From NCBI GenBank assembly GCA_903893945.1, contig CAITOF010000027.1, forward strand, positions 1-64,000: a stretch of 64,000 bases of DNA. The letters are read 5' to 3'. The translations under genes were made by a program, and so were the position numbers. Below are positions 26,781 to 37,755 of this stretch, piece after piece (position 1 is the stretch's first letter; every line of letters starts with the position of its first letter). This DNA is from an uncultured Oxalobacteraceae bacterium. GTDB taxonomy: Bacteria > Pseudomonadota > Gammaproteobacteria > Burkholderiales > Burkholderiaceae_D. Below the pieces are notes generated by a model. It did no database searches. It saw nothing but the letters and a program-made list of their open reading frames with translations, and had not been told where the DNA came from.

Positions 26781-29700
26781 ATGAATTTGTCACGCCCCTT
26801 TATTGAAAGGCCTGTTGCCACCTCGCTGTTGATGGTGGCGCTGCTGCTGGTTGGATTAATGGCCTATCGCATGTTGCCGTTATCCGCCCTGCCCGAAGTC
26901 GACTACCCGACCATTCAGGTTGTCACCCTTTACCCGGGGGCCAGTCCCGAAGTCATTACATCGGCCATCACCGCACCTCTGGAAAATCAGCTGGGCCAGA
27001 TGCCCGGCTTAAACCAGATGTCCTCCAGCAGTTCAGGTGGCGCTTCCGTGATTACACTGCAATTCAGTCTGGCACTGAGTCTGGACGTCGCGGAGCAGGA
27101 GGTCCAGGCCGCCATAAACGCGACCGGCACATTACTGCCCAGTGACCTGCCGGCCCCTCCTATTTATAACAAGGTCAACCCGGCTGACACGCCCATCATG
27201 ACACTGGCCCTGACATCAGCCAGCATGCCATTACCCCAGGTACAGTCATTTGCGGACACACGTCTGGCGCAAAAGATATCGCAGGTAACGGGTGTCGGCC
27301 TGGTGAGCATTTCCGGCGGCCAGCGTCCTGCAGTCCGGATACAGGTGAATCCTACGGCGGTGTCCTCATACGGACTGAACATCGAAGATGTCCGCACGGC
27401 TATCGGCGCGGCCAACGTCAACCAGGCCAAAGGAAATTTCGACGGCCCCAACCATGCTTTTACGATCGATGCGAATGACCAGTTGCGCACTGCCGCCGAA
27501 TATCGCAACATATTTATCGCCTACAGAAATAATGCGCCGGTGCGGCTTTCCGATGTTGCAAGTGTTGTGGACGATGCAGAAAACGTCAAACTGGCTGCCT
27601 GGGTCAATGACAAACCGGCGATTATTCTGAATATACAGCGGCAGCCCGGTGCCAATGTGATTAACGTGGTCGACAATGTCAAAAAGATTCTGCCGCAACT
27701 GAAAGCATCCATACCCGCCGGGATCAACGTTGACATCCTGAGCGACCGTACCGACACCATACGCAGCTCGGTGAAAGATGTGCAATTTGAACTGATGTTG
27801 TCGGTCGCGCTGGTCGTGCTGGTCATATTTCTCTTCTTGCGCAATCTTTCCGCCACCATCATCCCGAGTGTGGCCGTGCCACTTTCAGTGGTCGGGACAT
27901 TTTCAATCATGTACCTGGCCGGATTCAGCCTGAACAATTTAAGCCTGATGGCACTGACCATCTCCACCGGTTTTGTGGTTGATGATGCCATTGTGATGAT
28001 CGAAAACATCACGCGCTATATCGAAGAAGGCGAAGATCCCTACACTGCGGCACTGAAAGGCGCCAAACAGATCGGCTTTACGATTTTGTCGCTGACCATT
28101 TCTCTGATCGCAGTCCTGATTCCCCTGCTTTTCATGGGCGACATAGTAGGTCGACTGTTCCGCGAATTTGCGATTACCCTGTCCGTCACGATCGTCATCT
28201 CCGCGGTCGTCTCCCTGACCCTGACTCCCATGATGTGCGCCAAATTGCTGCGCCATACCCCGGAAGAAAAACAAAGCCGTTTTTATCATGCCTCGGGTGC
28301 ATTCTATGACCGGGTGATTGCCAGGTATGGCGAATGGCTGAACTGGGTGCTGGAGCGCCAGACGGCGACCTTGCTGGTGGCGGCTGCGACACTGGCGTTG
28401 ACGGTGATTTTGTATGTCATTATTCCGAAGGGCTTTTTCCCGCTTCAGGATACCGGTGTCATACAGGGCATATCCGAAGCACCCCAGTCAATTTCATTCA
28501 TAGCCATGGCCGAACGCCAGCAGGCGCTGGCAAAAGTGATCCTGCAAGATCCGGAAGTCGATAACCTGTCGTCGTTCATCGGTGTCGATGGCGTGAATAC
28601 GACATTGAATAGCGGACGGATCCAGATTAATCTTATCCCGCATGACAGGCGCGAACACAGTGCGGCGCAAATTATCGAACGGCTGCAATCGAAGCTGGCC
28701 AGTGTTGAAGGCATCGAGCTGTACATGCAACCGGTGCAGGACCTCACTATCGAAACCCGTGTCAGCCGCACCCAATACCAGTTTTCGGTCGAAGACCCGG
28801 ACTCGGCACAACTGAGCGTGTGGACACCCAGACTGGTTGAAGCGTTAAAAAAACTGCCCGAACTTCAGGATGTCGCCAGTGATCTGCAGGACCAGGGGCT
28901 GCAATTGGCCGTGACTATTGACCGCGCAACGGCAACACGCATGGGCATTACGCCCGCCTCGATCGACAGTACCTTGTACAGCGCATTTGGGCAACGCATC
29001 GTGTCCACCATCTTTACCCAGACCAACCAGTACCGGGTCATACTCGAAGTCAAACCGGAGTACCAGATCAGCCCTGAAGCGCTCAATCACATCTATATCA
29101 GTGGCACCAATGACACGCAGGTTCCCCTGAGCGCGATCGCGAGTTTTTCCCAGCAGCATACGCCGCTGGTCTTGAGTCACATTGGCCAGTTCCCGGCCAA
29201 TACCGTATCATTCAACATCGCCAAGGGCTACTCGCTGGGCGATGCCGTTGCGGCCATCAACAGAACCAAGATCGAGATTGGCCTGCCAGCCAGCATGCAG
29301 ACCAATTTTCAGGGCGCCGCACAGGCATTTAATGCGTCGCTTGGCAATGAACTGCTGCTGATACTGGCGGCCATCGTCACGGTCTATATCGTACTGGGCG
29401 TCCTGTACGAAAGTTATATACACCCCATTACCATACTGTCGACACTCCCTTCCGCCGGCATGGGCGCCCTGTTAGCGCTAATGGCATTTGGTTCTGATCT
29501 GGGTATTATCGCCGTCATAGGCATCATATTGCTGATTGGTATCGTCAAGAAAAACGCGATTATGATTATCGACTTTGCACTTGACGCAGAACGCAATCAG
29601 GGAATGTCCCCGCGCGAGGCCATATTTCAGGCCTGTCTGTTGCGTTTTCGTCCCATCATGATGACAACCATGGCAGCGCTGCTGGGCGCGCTTCCACTGA

Positions 29701-29951
29701 TGCTGGGCGGCGGTGTCGGGTCCGAATTGCGCCATCCGCTGGGAATAACCATCGTTGGTGGCCTTATCGTCTGTCAGGTTTTGACGCTGTTCACGACACC
29801 AGTGATCTATCTTGGCTTTGACCGGCTGGCACGCCGGCTCAATCCAAATGGCAGTTCGCGTCTCGAGCATCAGGCTGACCTTGACGCTGATGCCGCTGAA
29901 GACCGCAGTGAGGCCGACGCAGGCGCACCCGATCCGGCAAGACCAAAATGA
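26781..29951 (+). CDS. mdtB: RND efflux pump permease subunit (MdtB-like)
   Basis: This 1056-residue inner-membrane proton/drug antiporter of the HAE1 family opens with [17 protein letters not shown]. It shows twelve predicted membrane helices in two halves, the proton-relay motif [14 protein letters not shown] in helix 4, and the conserved [12 protein letters not shown] and [19 protein letters not shown] near the end. It starts 21 bases after mdtA and overlaps mdtC by four bases. In MdtBC the two RND chains form a hetero-trimer; that is likely here too. The C-terminal 30 residues are acidic. Confidence 0.95.
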   Translation: MNLSRPFIERPVATSLLMVALLLVGLMAYRMLPLSALPEVDYPTIQVVTLYPGASPEVITSAITAPLENQLGQMPGLNQMSSSSSGGASVITLQFSLALSLDVAEQEVQAAINATGTLLPSDLPAPPIYNKVNPADTPIMTLALTSASMPLPQVQSFADTRLAQKISQVTGVGLVSISGGQRPAVRIQVNPTAVSSYGLNIEDVRTAIGAANVNQAKGNFDGPNHAFTIDANDQLRTAAEYRNIFIAYRNNAPVRLSDVASVVDDAENVKLAAWVNDKPAIILNIQRQPGANVINVVDNVKKILPQLKASIPAGINVDILSDRTDTIRSSVKDVQFELMLSVALVVLVIFLFLRNLSATIIPSVAVPLSVVGTFSIMYLAGFSLNNLSLMALTISTGFVVDDAIVMIENITRYIEEGEDPYTAALKGAKQIGFTILSLTISLIAVLIPLLFMGDIVGRLFREFAITLSVTIVISAVVSLTLTPMMCAKLLRHTPEEKQSRFYHASGAFYDRVIARYGEWLNWVLERQTATLLVAAATLALTVILYVIIPKGFFPLQDTGVIQGISEAPQSISFIAMAERQQALAKVILQDPEVDNLSSFIGVDGVNTTLNSGRIQINLIPHDRREHSAAQIIERLQSKLASVEGIELYMQPVQDLTIETRVSRTQYQFSVEDPDSAQLSVWTPRLVEALKKLPELQDVASDLQDQGLQLAVTIDRATATRMGITPASIDSTLYSAFGQRIVSTIFTQTNQYRVILEVKPEYQISPEALNHIYISGTNDTQVPLSAIASFSQQHTPLVLSHIGQFPANTVSFNIAKGYSLGDAVAAINRTKIEIGLPASMQTNFQGAAQAFNASLGNELLLILAAIVTVYIVLGVLYESYIHPITILSTLPSAGMGALLALMAFGSDLGIIAVIGIILLIGIVKKNAIMIIDFALDAERNQGMSPREAIFQACLLRFRPIMMTTMAALLGALPLMLGGGVGSELRHPLGITIVGGLIVCQVLTLFTTPVIYLGFDRLARRLNPNGSSRLEHQADLDADAAEDRSEADAGAPDPARPK

Positions 29952-32900
29952 ACATATCAGCGCCCTTTATCCGAAGACCGGTAGCGACCACACTGCTGAC
30001 CATCGGCGTTGCGCTGGCCGGCATCGTCGGATTTTCGCTGCTGCCGGTTTCACCGATGCCGCGGGTTGATTTACCGACCATTTCGGTTTCGGCCGGCATC
30101 CCGGGAGCCAGCCCGGAAACCATGGCGACTACTGTCGCCACACCGCTGGAACGCTCCCTGGGGCGTATCGCCGGCATTACCGAAATGACGTCCACCAGTG
30201 CACTGGGATCCAGCAACGTGATCCTGCAGTTTGACCTGAGTCGCGATATTGACGGTGCAGCACGCGATGTGCAGGCAGCGATTGCTGCGGCCCGCATTGA
30301 TCTGCCCTCGACACTGCGGAACAATCCCACTTACCGCAAAACCAATCCGGCCGATGCACCCATCATGATTCTGGCATTGACTTCGCCGATCATGACGCAG
30401 GCGCAAATGTTTGATTTTGCCTCGACGACACTTGCGCAGAAGCTTTCCCAGGTGGACGGCATAGGCTCCGTATCGGTGGGTGGCAGTTCATTACCCGGTG
30501 TGCGTGTTGAACTGAACCCGCTGGCGTTGAATAAATATGGTATCGGTCTTGAACAGGTGCGCACCGCGATTGCCAGCACCAATGCCAACCTTGAAAAAGG
30601 TATCGTTGCAGAAGGTGACCGGCAGTGGCAGATCAGCACGAATGATCAGGCAAAAAAGGCAGCCGAATATATCCCGCTGATTGTGGGCTATCATAACGGC
30701 AATCCGGTTCCGCTTGGCACTGTCGGGCGCGCAGTCGATTCGGTTGAGGATTTGCGCAACGCCGGCAGCGCAGACGGAAAACCTGCGGTCGTGGTCATTC
30801 TGTTCAAGCAGCCAAACGCAAACATCATTGAAACAGTCGACCGGATTCGCAGCCTGTTGCCGCAGCTTAAAGCTGCCATGCCGAGCGCCATCGACATGAA
30901 AGTGACACTGGATCAGACGTTTACCATCCGCGCCTCGCTGCGTGATGTGGAGCGTACGTTGCTGATCTCGGTTCTGCTGGTCGTTCTGGTCGTGTTCCTG
31001 TTTTTGAGAAGCGTCCGTGCCTCCATCATTCCCTCGGTTGCTGTGCCGATCTCCATACTCGGCACCTTTGGCATCATGTATTTGCTGGGTTACAGCCTGG
31101 ACAATTTTTCCCTGATGGCCTTGACCGTTTCCACCGGTTTTGTGGTTGATGATGCCATTGTGGTGCTTGAAAACATCATGCGTCACGTAGAGGGCGGCAT
31201 GACCCCCTGGAAGGCCGCACTCAAAGGTGCACGCGAAGTGGGCTTTACTGTCCTGTCCATGAGCATTTCGTTAACCGCGGTATTTATTCCCATGCTGTTC
31301 ATGGGCGGCATAGTCGGTCGCCTGTTCCACGAATTTGCTGTCACCCTGTCAGTCGCCGTGCTGGTTTCACTGCTGGTCTCGATTTCGACCACACCCATGA
31401 TGTGTTCACGAATTCTGAAGGCGCAACAGGAGGTCAGACATGGCGCCATTTTCATGACCAGTGAACGGGCCTTTATCTGGCTGCAGAATAAATATGAAAA
31501 AGGACTGGATGTGGCACTGCGCCATTCCCGCCTGACCCTGATCACCATGTTCGCCGTCATTGTACTGAATGTTTATCTGTATTCCGTGGTACCCAAAGGG
31601 TTTTTCCCGAGTCAGGATACCGGAATGATCATGGGTTCAATCGTTGCTGATCAGTCCACCTCGTTTCAGGCGATGGTACCCAAACTGTCAGCCTACGTTG
31701 ACCTGATTCGTGCAGACCCCGCAGTACAAAGCGTCACCGGCTTTACCGGCGGCAGTCAGACCAATACGGGCCGGATGTTTATCACGCTGAAACCGTTAAA
31801 CGAACGGAAAATCAGTGCCGACAATGTCATCAATCGCCTGCGTGGCAAACTGGCGACCGTGCCCGGCGCCTCGCTGTTTCTGCAGGCCCGACAGGATATC
31901 CGGACCGGTGGCCGCCAGGGAAATGCCCTCTATCAATACACTCTGCAGGGTGACAATCTGGAAGATCTCGACAAATGGGCACCCAGAGTATTGCGCGCGT
32001 TGCAAAACGTACCGAAGCTGGCGGATGTGAATTCAACGCAGCAGGACAAGGGCCTGCAAGCCTCGCTGACTATCGACAAACCGACTGCATTGCGGCTGGG
32101 ACTGACCCAGCAGGAAATCGACAATACCCTGTACGACGCATTCGGACAGCGCCAGGTGTCAGTGATTTATGAAGCGCGCAACCAGTACCACGTCGTTATG
32201 GAACTGTCCCCCGAATACTGGCAACGACCGGAAACGTTGAACAACATTTTTGTCAGCAGCGCGTCCGGCAATCTGGTGCCATTGTCCGCTTTCTCCCGTT
32301 TCGACACAAAAACCACGACGCTGGTGGTTAACCACCAGGGCCAATTCCCGGCGACAACCATTTCATTTAATCTGGCACCGGGTGTTGTGTTAAGTGATGC
32401 AGTCAGCGCCATTGATGAGGCGACCGCCAGGATCGGCATGCCTTCCACCATCCAGGGAAGTTTCCAGGGTACCGCAAAGACATTTCAGGATTCATTTAAA
32501 TCCATGCCTTTTCTTGTTCTGGCCTCACTGCTGACGATCTATATCGTGCTGGGAGTGCTATATGAAAGTCTGGTCCATCCAATTACCATTCTGTCGACAC
32601 TCCCCTCAGCGGGCGTTGGCGCACTGCTGGCCTTACTGCTGGTCAAGATGGAACTGAGCATGATGGCGTTTATCGGCATCATTCTGCTGATCGGTATCGT
32701 CAAAAAGAATGCCATCATGATGATCGACTTTGCCCTGGTGGCACAGCGTACCCGGAACCTGTCATCCTTTGATGCCATCAAACAGGCCTGTCTGCAGCGT
32801 TTTCGGCCCATCATGATGACGACCATGGCAGCCCTGCTGGGTGCTGTGCCACTGGCTTTTGGAACAGGGACCGGCTCTGAACTTCGCCAACCATTGGGCG

Positions 32901-33064
32901 TGACCATTATCGGCGGATTAATTTTCAGCCAGATGCTGACGCTGTTTACCACGCCGGTGGTTTATTTATACATGGACTGGTTTCACGTGATAGGACAACG
33001 ACTCAGGGCGCGAAGAAAATCCGCCGCGCTGCAACCGTTAATCCATAAAGCCGAACCACACTGA
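29948..33064 (+). CDS. mdtC: RND efflux pump permease subunit (MdtC-like)
   Basis: The second RND subunit has 1038 residues. It begins [16 protein letters not shown] and has the helix-4 relay [32 protein letters not shown] and [22 protein letters not shown]. The ATGA overlap with mdtB shows translational coupling. It is clearly a paralogue of the previous gene and not a recent duplicate, since the two differ throughout. Confidence 0.95.
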   Translation: MNISAPFIRRPVATTLLTIGVALAGIVGFSLLPVSPMPRVDLPTISVSAGIPGASPETMATTVATPLERSLGRIAGITEMTSTSALGSSNVILQFDLSRDIDGAARDVQAAIAAARIDLPSTLRNNPTYRKTNPADAPIMILALTSPIMTQAQMFDFASTTLAQKLSQVDGIGSVSVGGSSLPGVRVELNPLALNKYGIGLEQVRTAIASTNANLEKGIVAEGDRQWQISTNDQAKKAAEYIPLIVGYHNGNPVPLGTVGRAVDSVEDLRNAGSADGKPAVVVILFKQPNANIIETVDRIRSLLPQLKAAMPSAIDMKVTLDQTFTIRASLRDVERTLLISVLLVVLVVFLFLRSVRASIIPSVAVPISILGTFGIMYLLGYSLDNFSLMALTVSTGFVVDDAIVVLENIMRHVEGGMTPWKAALKGAREVGFTVLSMSISLTAVFIPMLFMGGIVGRLFHEFAVTLSVAVLVSLLVSISTTPMMCSRILKAQQEVRHGAIFMTSERAFIWLQNKYEKGLDVALRHSRLTLITMFAVIVLNVYLYSVVPKGFFPSQDTGMIMGSIVADQSTSFQAMVPKLSAYVDLIRADPAVQSVTGFTGGSQTNTGRMFITLKPLNERKISADNVINRLRGKLATVPGASLFLQARQDIRTGGRQGNALYQYTLQGDNLEDLDKWAPRVLRALQNVPKLADVNSTQQDKGLQASLTIDKPTALRLGLTQQEIDNTLYDAFGQRQVSVIYEARNQYHVVMELSPEYWQRPETLNNIFVSSASGNLVPLSAFSRFDTKTTTLVVNHQGQFPATTISFNLAPGVVLSDAVSAIDEATARIGMPSTIQGSFQGTAKTFQDSFKSMPFLVLASLLTIYIVLGVLYESLVHPITILSTLPSAGVGALLALLLVKMELSMMAFIGIILLIGIVKKNAIMMIDFALVAQRTRNLSSFDAIKQACLQRFRPIMMTTMAALLGAVPLAFGTGTGSELRQPLGVTIIGGLIFSQMLTLFTTPVVYLYMDWFHVIGQRLRARRKSAALQPLIHKAEPH

Positions 33065-33091
33065 CAAGATACATATGAAGGATGCAATGCC

Positions 33092-34516
33092 ATGACGTTA
33101 AAAAAATCAGCCTTTCCGGTGGCCATGTTATTACTGACACTCGGTGGATGTGCGGTCGGACCCGATTACGTCAGGCCGGCACCCATCGCCGCCGCTGACC
33201 TGCCACCCAGTTTCAGGGAAAACTGGAAAACAGCCGAACCACAGGATCAGTCCATCCCCGTCAAGTGGTGGATTTTATTCAAAGACCCCAACCTGAATGC
33301 CCTGATCGAACAGGTCGCCACATCCAATTTATCCCTGGTCGCAGCCGAAGCCAATTATCGCTCCGCGCTGGCCCTGGTGGACAATGCCAGAGCGGCCTAT
33401 TTTCCGACCCTGACAGGTGACGTGAGCAGAACCCGCAGCCGGTCATCTGATCTGGGAACCGGCACGGCCAATGTTGCCAGCATCAATGCCGGCTGGGAAC
33501 CTGATTTATGGGGCGGCGTTCGTCGTGCAGTGGAAGTGCAGGACAACACGGCCCTGGCCAGTTATGCAAACGTGCAGGCAATTCGCCTGAGCATGCAATC
33601 GCAATTGGCGCAGACTTATTTTCAGTTGCGCGTATTAGACGCACAAAAAGAGCTGCTGGATCGCACAGTTGAAGAATACCGGCGCTCCCTGAACCTGACC
33701 CGGAACCAGTATAAATCGGGCCTGGTCGCCACCGACAGCGTATTGCTGGCTGAAACCCAATTAAAAAGCACCGAGGCGCAAGCCATTGATGTTGGCGTTT
33801 TGCGCGCACAGTATGAACATGCCATCGCAACACTGATAGGCAAACCGGCCAGCACGTTTACCATCGCTGCCATTCCGGTCGGCAAAGACACCTACATGCC
33901 GGAACTGCCCGACGTCCCCGTGGCTGTCCCCTCCACTTTATTGGAGCGCCGCCCCGATGTCGCCGCGGCTGAACGTTCAGTCGCCGCCGCCAATGCACAA
34001 ATCGGCGTCGCCAAAGCGGCATTTTTCCCCGATTTGACACTGGGCGCAAGTGGTGGTTACCAGAGCAGCACGCTGGCGAAATGGCTTACCGTACCCAACC
34101 GGATCTGGTCCGTTGGCCCTTCCCTTGCCGCAACACTGTTCGACGGCGGCGCGAAAATCGCCCTGCATACCCAGGCCATTGCCGCCTACGATGCCAGTGT
34201 AGCCAGCTACCGACTGACCGTGCTAACTGCATTTCAAAACGTGGAAGACACGCTGGCGTCATTGCGCATTTTAAAGGATGAGGCACTAGTGCAGCGCGAC
34301 GCGACCCGCTCAGCCGTGAAGGCGCTGGATGTCACCATGAACCAGTATAAGGCCGGGACGGTAAACTACCTGAATGTGGTCACCGCACAGACCACCGCGC
34401 TGTCGAATCAGCGCACTGAATTGACCATCACCAATTCACGCCTGCTGGCGACGGTGCAGCTCATCGCCGCATTGGGCGGTGGCTGGAACCAGAATTCAAC
34501 CCAATCAGATAATTAA
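33092..34516 (+). CDS. NodT/OprM-family outer-membrane efflux lipoprotein
   Basis: The 474-residue protein forms the outer-membrane channel of the pump. A lipoprotein signal ends in LGGCAVGPDYVRP, the standard NodT-family start. Two OEP repeats of long helices follow, with LLERRPDVAAAERSVAAANAQIG marking the second. It starts 27 bases after mdtC, so the operon encodes a complete tripartite system. Confidence 0.94.
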   Translation: MTLKKSAFPVAMLLLTLGGCAVGPDYVRPAPIAAADLPPSFRENWKTAEPQDQSIPVKWWILFKDPNLNALIEQVATSNLSLVAAEANYRSALALVDNARAAYFPTLTGDVSRTRSRSSDLGTGTANVASINAGWEPDLWGGVRRAVEVQDNTALASYANVQAIRLSMQSQLAQTYFQLRVLDAQKELLDRTVEEYRRSLNLTRNQYKSGLVATDSVLLAETQLKSTEAQAIDVGVLRAQYEHAIATLIGKPASTFTIAAIPVGKDTYMPELPDVPVAVPSTLLERRPDVAAAERSVAAANAQIGVAKAAFFPDLTLGASGGYQSSTLAKWLTVPNRIWSVGPSLAATLFDGGAKIALHTQAIAAYDASVASYRLTVLTAFQNVEDTLASLRILKDEALVQRDATRSAVKALDVTMNQYKAGTVNYLNVVTAQTTALSNQRTELTITNSRLLATVQLIAALGGGWNQNSTQSDN

Positions 34517-34522
34517 TCCCTC

Positions 34523-35035
34523 ATGAAAACCAATTTTCGTTACCTGTTCAGCCTGATCGCAGCGCTTATTGCGCTTATTGCGTTTGTCGCAGCACCTGTG
34601 TTTGCACAACAGGAGTCCACAACGTTAGCCACTCCAGCAGAATCTGCGGCGGAACTGCCTGCGACAGAACCCGTACTTGCGCCTCAGGTAACCATCACTG
34701 ACGTTAAAATCGGCACCGGACCGGAAGCCACAGAAGGTGCCAGTGTCACCGTGCATTATACCGGCTGGTTGTACGATGCAGGCGCACCCAGGAATCACGG
34801 CAGGAAATTTGACAGCTCTCTCGACCGGGCCCAGCCCATCACTTTCACACTCGGCGCGCATCGTGTCATACAGGGATGGGAGCTGGGTTTGTCCGGCCTC
34901 AAGGTCGGTGGCAAACGCACCCTGCTGATTCCCAGTGAATTGGCGTACGGCGCACGCGGCGCTGGTCGCATCATTCCTCCGAATAGCACATTGATTTTTG
35001 ACGTTGAACTGATAGCCGTCAAATCGCCGGACTGA
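34523..35035 (+). CDS. Periplasmic FKBP-type peptidyl-prolyl isomerase
   Basis: The 170-residue protein has a signal peptide (LFSLIAALIALIAFVAAPVFAQ) and a short linker. One FKBP domain follows (about residues 55-168) with VTVHYTGWLYD, GRKFDSSLDR, VIQGWELGLSGLKVGGKR, ELAYGARGAGRIIPPNSTLIFDVEL. All key FK506-pocket residues are present, so it should be active. It begins six bases after the efflux channel gene and may help fold that outer-membrane channel; this link is inferred from position only. Confidence 0.93.
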   Translation: MKTNFRYLFSLIAALIALIAFVAAPVFAQQESTTLATPAESAAELPATEPVLAPQVTITDVKIGTGPEATEGASVTVHYTGWLYDAGAPRNHGRKFDSSLDRAQPITFTLGAHRVIQGWELGLSGLKVGGKRTLLIPSELAYGARGAGRIIPPNSTLIFDVELIAVKSPD

Positions 35036-35360
35036 CTTTGGCGTATCGACCTTCAGGCCAGGGTTTCAGGCAGACCCCGTTCAACTCTTTCGCCGCCAAC
35101 CTTTCCATAAAAAAATAAGTATAAGTACGGTTGCATCCGCCTGCCGTGAATGAAAAAATACGGCCTTCCAATTTCATGGGTGACAGTCGCTCTTAGGCTG
35201 CGGCCGTTTGTTGCCGGTTGTTGCCGATTTATAGCCGTTTTATTGCCGATTTATAGCCGATTTATAGCCGTTTTGCGCCATTAGCAGCCATTTGAAATGT
35301 GGATTTTCGACTCCAGCGACACGTTGGTCACTTAGTTTATTTTATTCAGACAAAACCCTT
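35036..35360. other. 325-base intergenic region before the kinase-like gene
   Basis: It holds the phased GCCG repeat (35203-35277). No gene, clear promoter or terminator for the efflux operon could be identified. Confidence 0.5.
35203..35277 (+). repeat. Seven tandem 10-11 bp units beginning GCCG
   Basis: Two 10-bp units (GCCGTTTGTT, GCCGGTTGTT) are followed by five 11-bp units, three of them the identical GCCGATTTATA and two variants with GCCGTTTT. The period is about one DNA helical turn, and the array ends 83 bases before the kinase-like start codon. Confidence 0.93.
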
Positions 35361-36371
35361 ATGGACTTCATCAGAAATACCACTACGCTCAGATACAATC
35401 CCTATCCAACCCCCCGCCAAATACTTTTAAAATCCATACAGACAGAAATTGCACTTGATCCGGGCAACCTGCCTGTGCCGTCAAATGACGCCAGTTATGC
35501 CTCACCCGGAGACGCTTTATTATTAACGAAACAGGACGCCACATCCAATGAAGCGGTACTTGCCCAGACTCCGCTAGAACAGTTACCCGAATCAGGCATT
35601 TCACAGACCGGGTCAACGCCACCCGCCACGCCCCCGGCAACCACCACACTGGTACCGTCGCCAACGCCGCCGGATTCCACCTCAACACTCATTGGGCGCG
35701 GCAGTTTTCATACCGTTCATCACCTCGCTGACGGTCAGGTCATCAAGATTCTGGAAGATTCTATCCTGAAGCGCCCGTCCAAAGTGCTCGCGGGTCCGGG
35801 ACACAAACAGAAAATAAAAACTCGCGAACAATGGCTTTACCTATTGGCACAGAGGGCTGGCATACCAACGGCAAAAACTGCGTGGGATGAGGACCTGAAT
35901 ACCATACAGGAAATCTGCCGGGCGCTGACCGACGACAATCTGCGACTGAAAGCAATCAGCGGCATCGTGAACCAGATTGCCCTGCTATGGTCCAAAGGAA
36001 TATTCGTTCTCTTTGATCCCTCGACAGACAATGTCATGCTTAACTCAGAACACCAATTCGTCATGACTGACTTTGGTGCAGAACGTGATGCGTGCGATTT
36101 TGAAGACGGCGAAGAACTGGCGATCAATTTCTACAGTATTTTGAAACGCTGGAACCTCCCGAAAAGCGACCTTGACGCCCTGTTGACGAGTGTCCTGGTG
36201 ACACTCAGCGGTGAGCATGGCATTCCATCGACGCCAGACATCAACGATTGCGTTGACCTGTATAAATCACACATCAGAAATTCGTATACAACCCGCATTG
36301 AAAAAGCGCTGACCGATATCGCCACATACCGGAGCGGGATAATTGCACAATTAAAGATCTACCTGAAATAG
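35361..36371 (+). CDS. Divergent protein-kinase-fold protein, possible secreted effector
   Basis: The 336-residue protein has a non-conserved N terminus (1-80) and a Pro/Thr/Ser-rich linker (81-109). A minimal kinase domain follows: glycine loop IGRGSFHTV (111-119), ATP lysine 129 in QVIKIL, a likely helix-C Glu156, and catalytic loop LFDPSTDNVML, with Asp219 and Asn224 at the spacing of HRDxxxxN. The His and Arg of HRD and the catalytic-loop Lys are missing. The metal motif DFG is intact (237-239). Short kinases of this kind include effectors such as NleH, OspG and HopBF1; similarity to these is inferred from motifs only. ATG 35361 has no ribosome-binding site; a TTG at 35292 is in frame. 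It stands alone between the efflux operon and the helicase gene. Confidence 0.7.
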   Translation: MDFIRNTTTLRYNPYPTPRQILLKSIQTEIALDPGNLPVPSNDASYASPGDALLLTKQDATSNEAVLAQTPLEQLPESGISQTGSTPPATPPATTTLVPSPTPPDSTSTLIGRGSFHTVHHLADGQVIKILEDSILKRPSKVLAGPGHKQKIKTREQWLYLLAQRAGIPTAKTAWDEDLNTIQEICRALTDDNLRLKAISGIVNQIALLWSKGIFVLFDPSTDNVMLNSEHQFVMTDFGAERDACDFEDGEELAINFYSILKRWNLPKSDLDALLTSVLVTLSGEHGIPSTPDINDCVDLYKSHIRNSYTTRIEKALTDIATYRSGIIAQLKIYLK

Positions 36372-36376
36372 CACCC

Positions 36377-36400
36377 CAGCAGGGCTACGCAGCCCTGCTG
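36377..36400 (+). terminator. Hairpin, probable terminator of the kinase-like gene
   Basis: A perfect ten-base stem CAGCAGGGCT / AGCCCTGCTG with a four-base loop starts five bases after the stop codon. The T tract is weak (TATCTGATTT), so termination may be incomplete. Confidence 0.6.
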
Positions 36401-36495
36401 TATCTGATTTGTGGTGCCACTTTGACAATGTGATTTGTTTAACGGTTCCCTATCGATTACTATGGCGGTTTTGCTCCTGCACGGTCAAATCTTCC

Positions 36496-37755
36496 ATGAC
36501 TTTTACCGAACTGATCCAGAACGCAGCACTGCTTCGCGCCATCAATGAACGCGGCTACAGTACGCCGACACCGATTCAGATGTCAGCCATACCGCTCATA
36601 CTGAAGGGCGGTGACGTTGTCGCGCAGGCCCAGACCGGATCCGGTAAAACGGCGGCCTTCTGTCTGCCGTTACTGCAACAGTGGGCCGTTGAACGCGCGA
36701 TCACGCCGCGACGGGTCAGAACGCTGGTTCTGGTGCCGACACGCGAACTTGCCGCCCAGGTGGGCGACGTCATGCGCAATCTGGCTCATCATCTGCCAAA
36801 ACCGATCAAACTTTCTGTGGCCTATGGCGGCATTTCGATCAATCCGCAAATGCTGCAATTGCGAGGCGGTGCCGACATGGTCATCGCCACGCCCGGCCGT
36901 CTGCTCGATCTGATCAGACAACATGCCGTGACCATTTCACACGTAAAAACGCTGGTGTTTGATGAAGCCGATCGCCTGTTCGAATCGGGCTTTGCCGATG
37001 AAATCCGGCAAATTTTATCGCTGGTTCCAGCACAGCGACAAACACTCCTGTTTTCCGCGACGTTTCCGGATCAGGTACTTGAACTGACTGAAAATGGCTT
37101 GCGCAATCCGGTCCGTGTTGACGTTGCTGACTCGGCTACCCACAAACCCGACATTCACCAGCGTGCAATCGGTGTCGATATGCAACGGCGCACCGAGTTG
37201 TTGATCCACTTAATCCGCCAGCATCGCTGGAACCGTGTGCTGGTCTTTACCAGCAGCCGGTATGCCTCCGAACTGGTTGCCATGAAGCTGCGCAAGGCCC
37301 ATATTTTTGCTGAACCGTTCCATGGTGAACTTGGACAGGGCAAACGCACGCAGGTGTTATCAGACTTTAAAACCAACCGGATCCAGGTGATTGTCGCGAC
37401 CGACCTTGCCTCGCGCGGCATAGACATTCCCAACCTGCCCGTCGTTATCAATTACGATCCGCCCCGATCGAGCGACGACTATACGCATCGCATAGGCCGG
37501 ACAGGTCGGGCCGGGAACGCCGGGGTTGCCATCAATTTTGTCTGTGCCAGCAATGATGCGCATTTTAAATTTATCGAGCAATCGCAACAGATACGCCTTG
37601 AACGTGAACACCTGTCCGGATTTGAACCCGTGCTAACCGACGTTTCGGTTCTGCCAGAGGAAAAAGGGCCCGGTGGCATCAAAAGCCATCGACCCAACAA
37701 GAAAGACAGGCTGCGGATGCTGACCCTGGCGCCGGCAAAAAACAGGTCATCCTGA
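36496..37755 (+). CDS. rhlE: DEAD-box RNA helicase, RhlE type
   Basis: This ATP-dependent RNA helicase likely acts in ribosome assembly or RNA turnover. The 419-residue protein has all motifs in order: Q motif GYSTPTPIQ, motif I AQTGSGKT, PTRELA, TPGRLLD, DEAD (LVFDEADRLF), SAT and HRIGRTGRAG. A short basic tail follows. ATG 36496 gives the canonical MTFTELIQN start; an 87-base in-frame extension to 36409 has no family similarity. Its 3' end overlaps the convergent epimerase gene by nine bases. Confidence 0.93.
   Translation: MTFTELIQNAALLRAINERGYSTPTPIQMSAIPLILKGGDVVAQAQTGSGKTAAFCLPLLQQWAVERAITPRRVRTLVLVPTRELAAQVGDVMRNLAHHLPKPIKLSVAYGGISINPQMLQLRGGADMVIATPGRLLDLIRQHAVTISHVKTLVFDEADRLFESGFADEIRQILSLVPAQRQTLLFSATFPDQVLELTENGLRNPVRVDVADSATHKPDIHQRAIGVDMQRRTELLIHLIRQHRWNRVLVFTSSRYASELVAMKLRKAHIFAEPFHGELGQGKRTQVLSDFKTNRIQVIVATDLASRGIDIPNLPVVINYDPPRSSDDYTHRIGRTGRAGNAGVAINFVCASNDAHFKFIEQSQQIRLEREHLSGFEPVLTDVSVLPEEKGPGGIKSHRPNKKDRLRMLTLAPAKNRSS

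Noticed and set aside
30491-31186. 231-residue frame opposite the MdtC-like gene
   Set aside because: Antisense to a conserved RND gene; His/Asn/Gln-rich composition typical of shadow frames.
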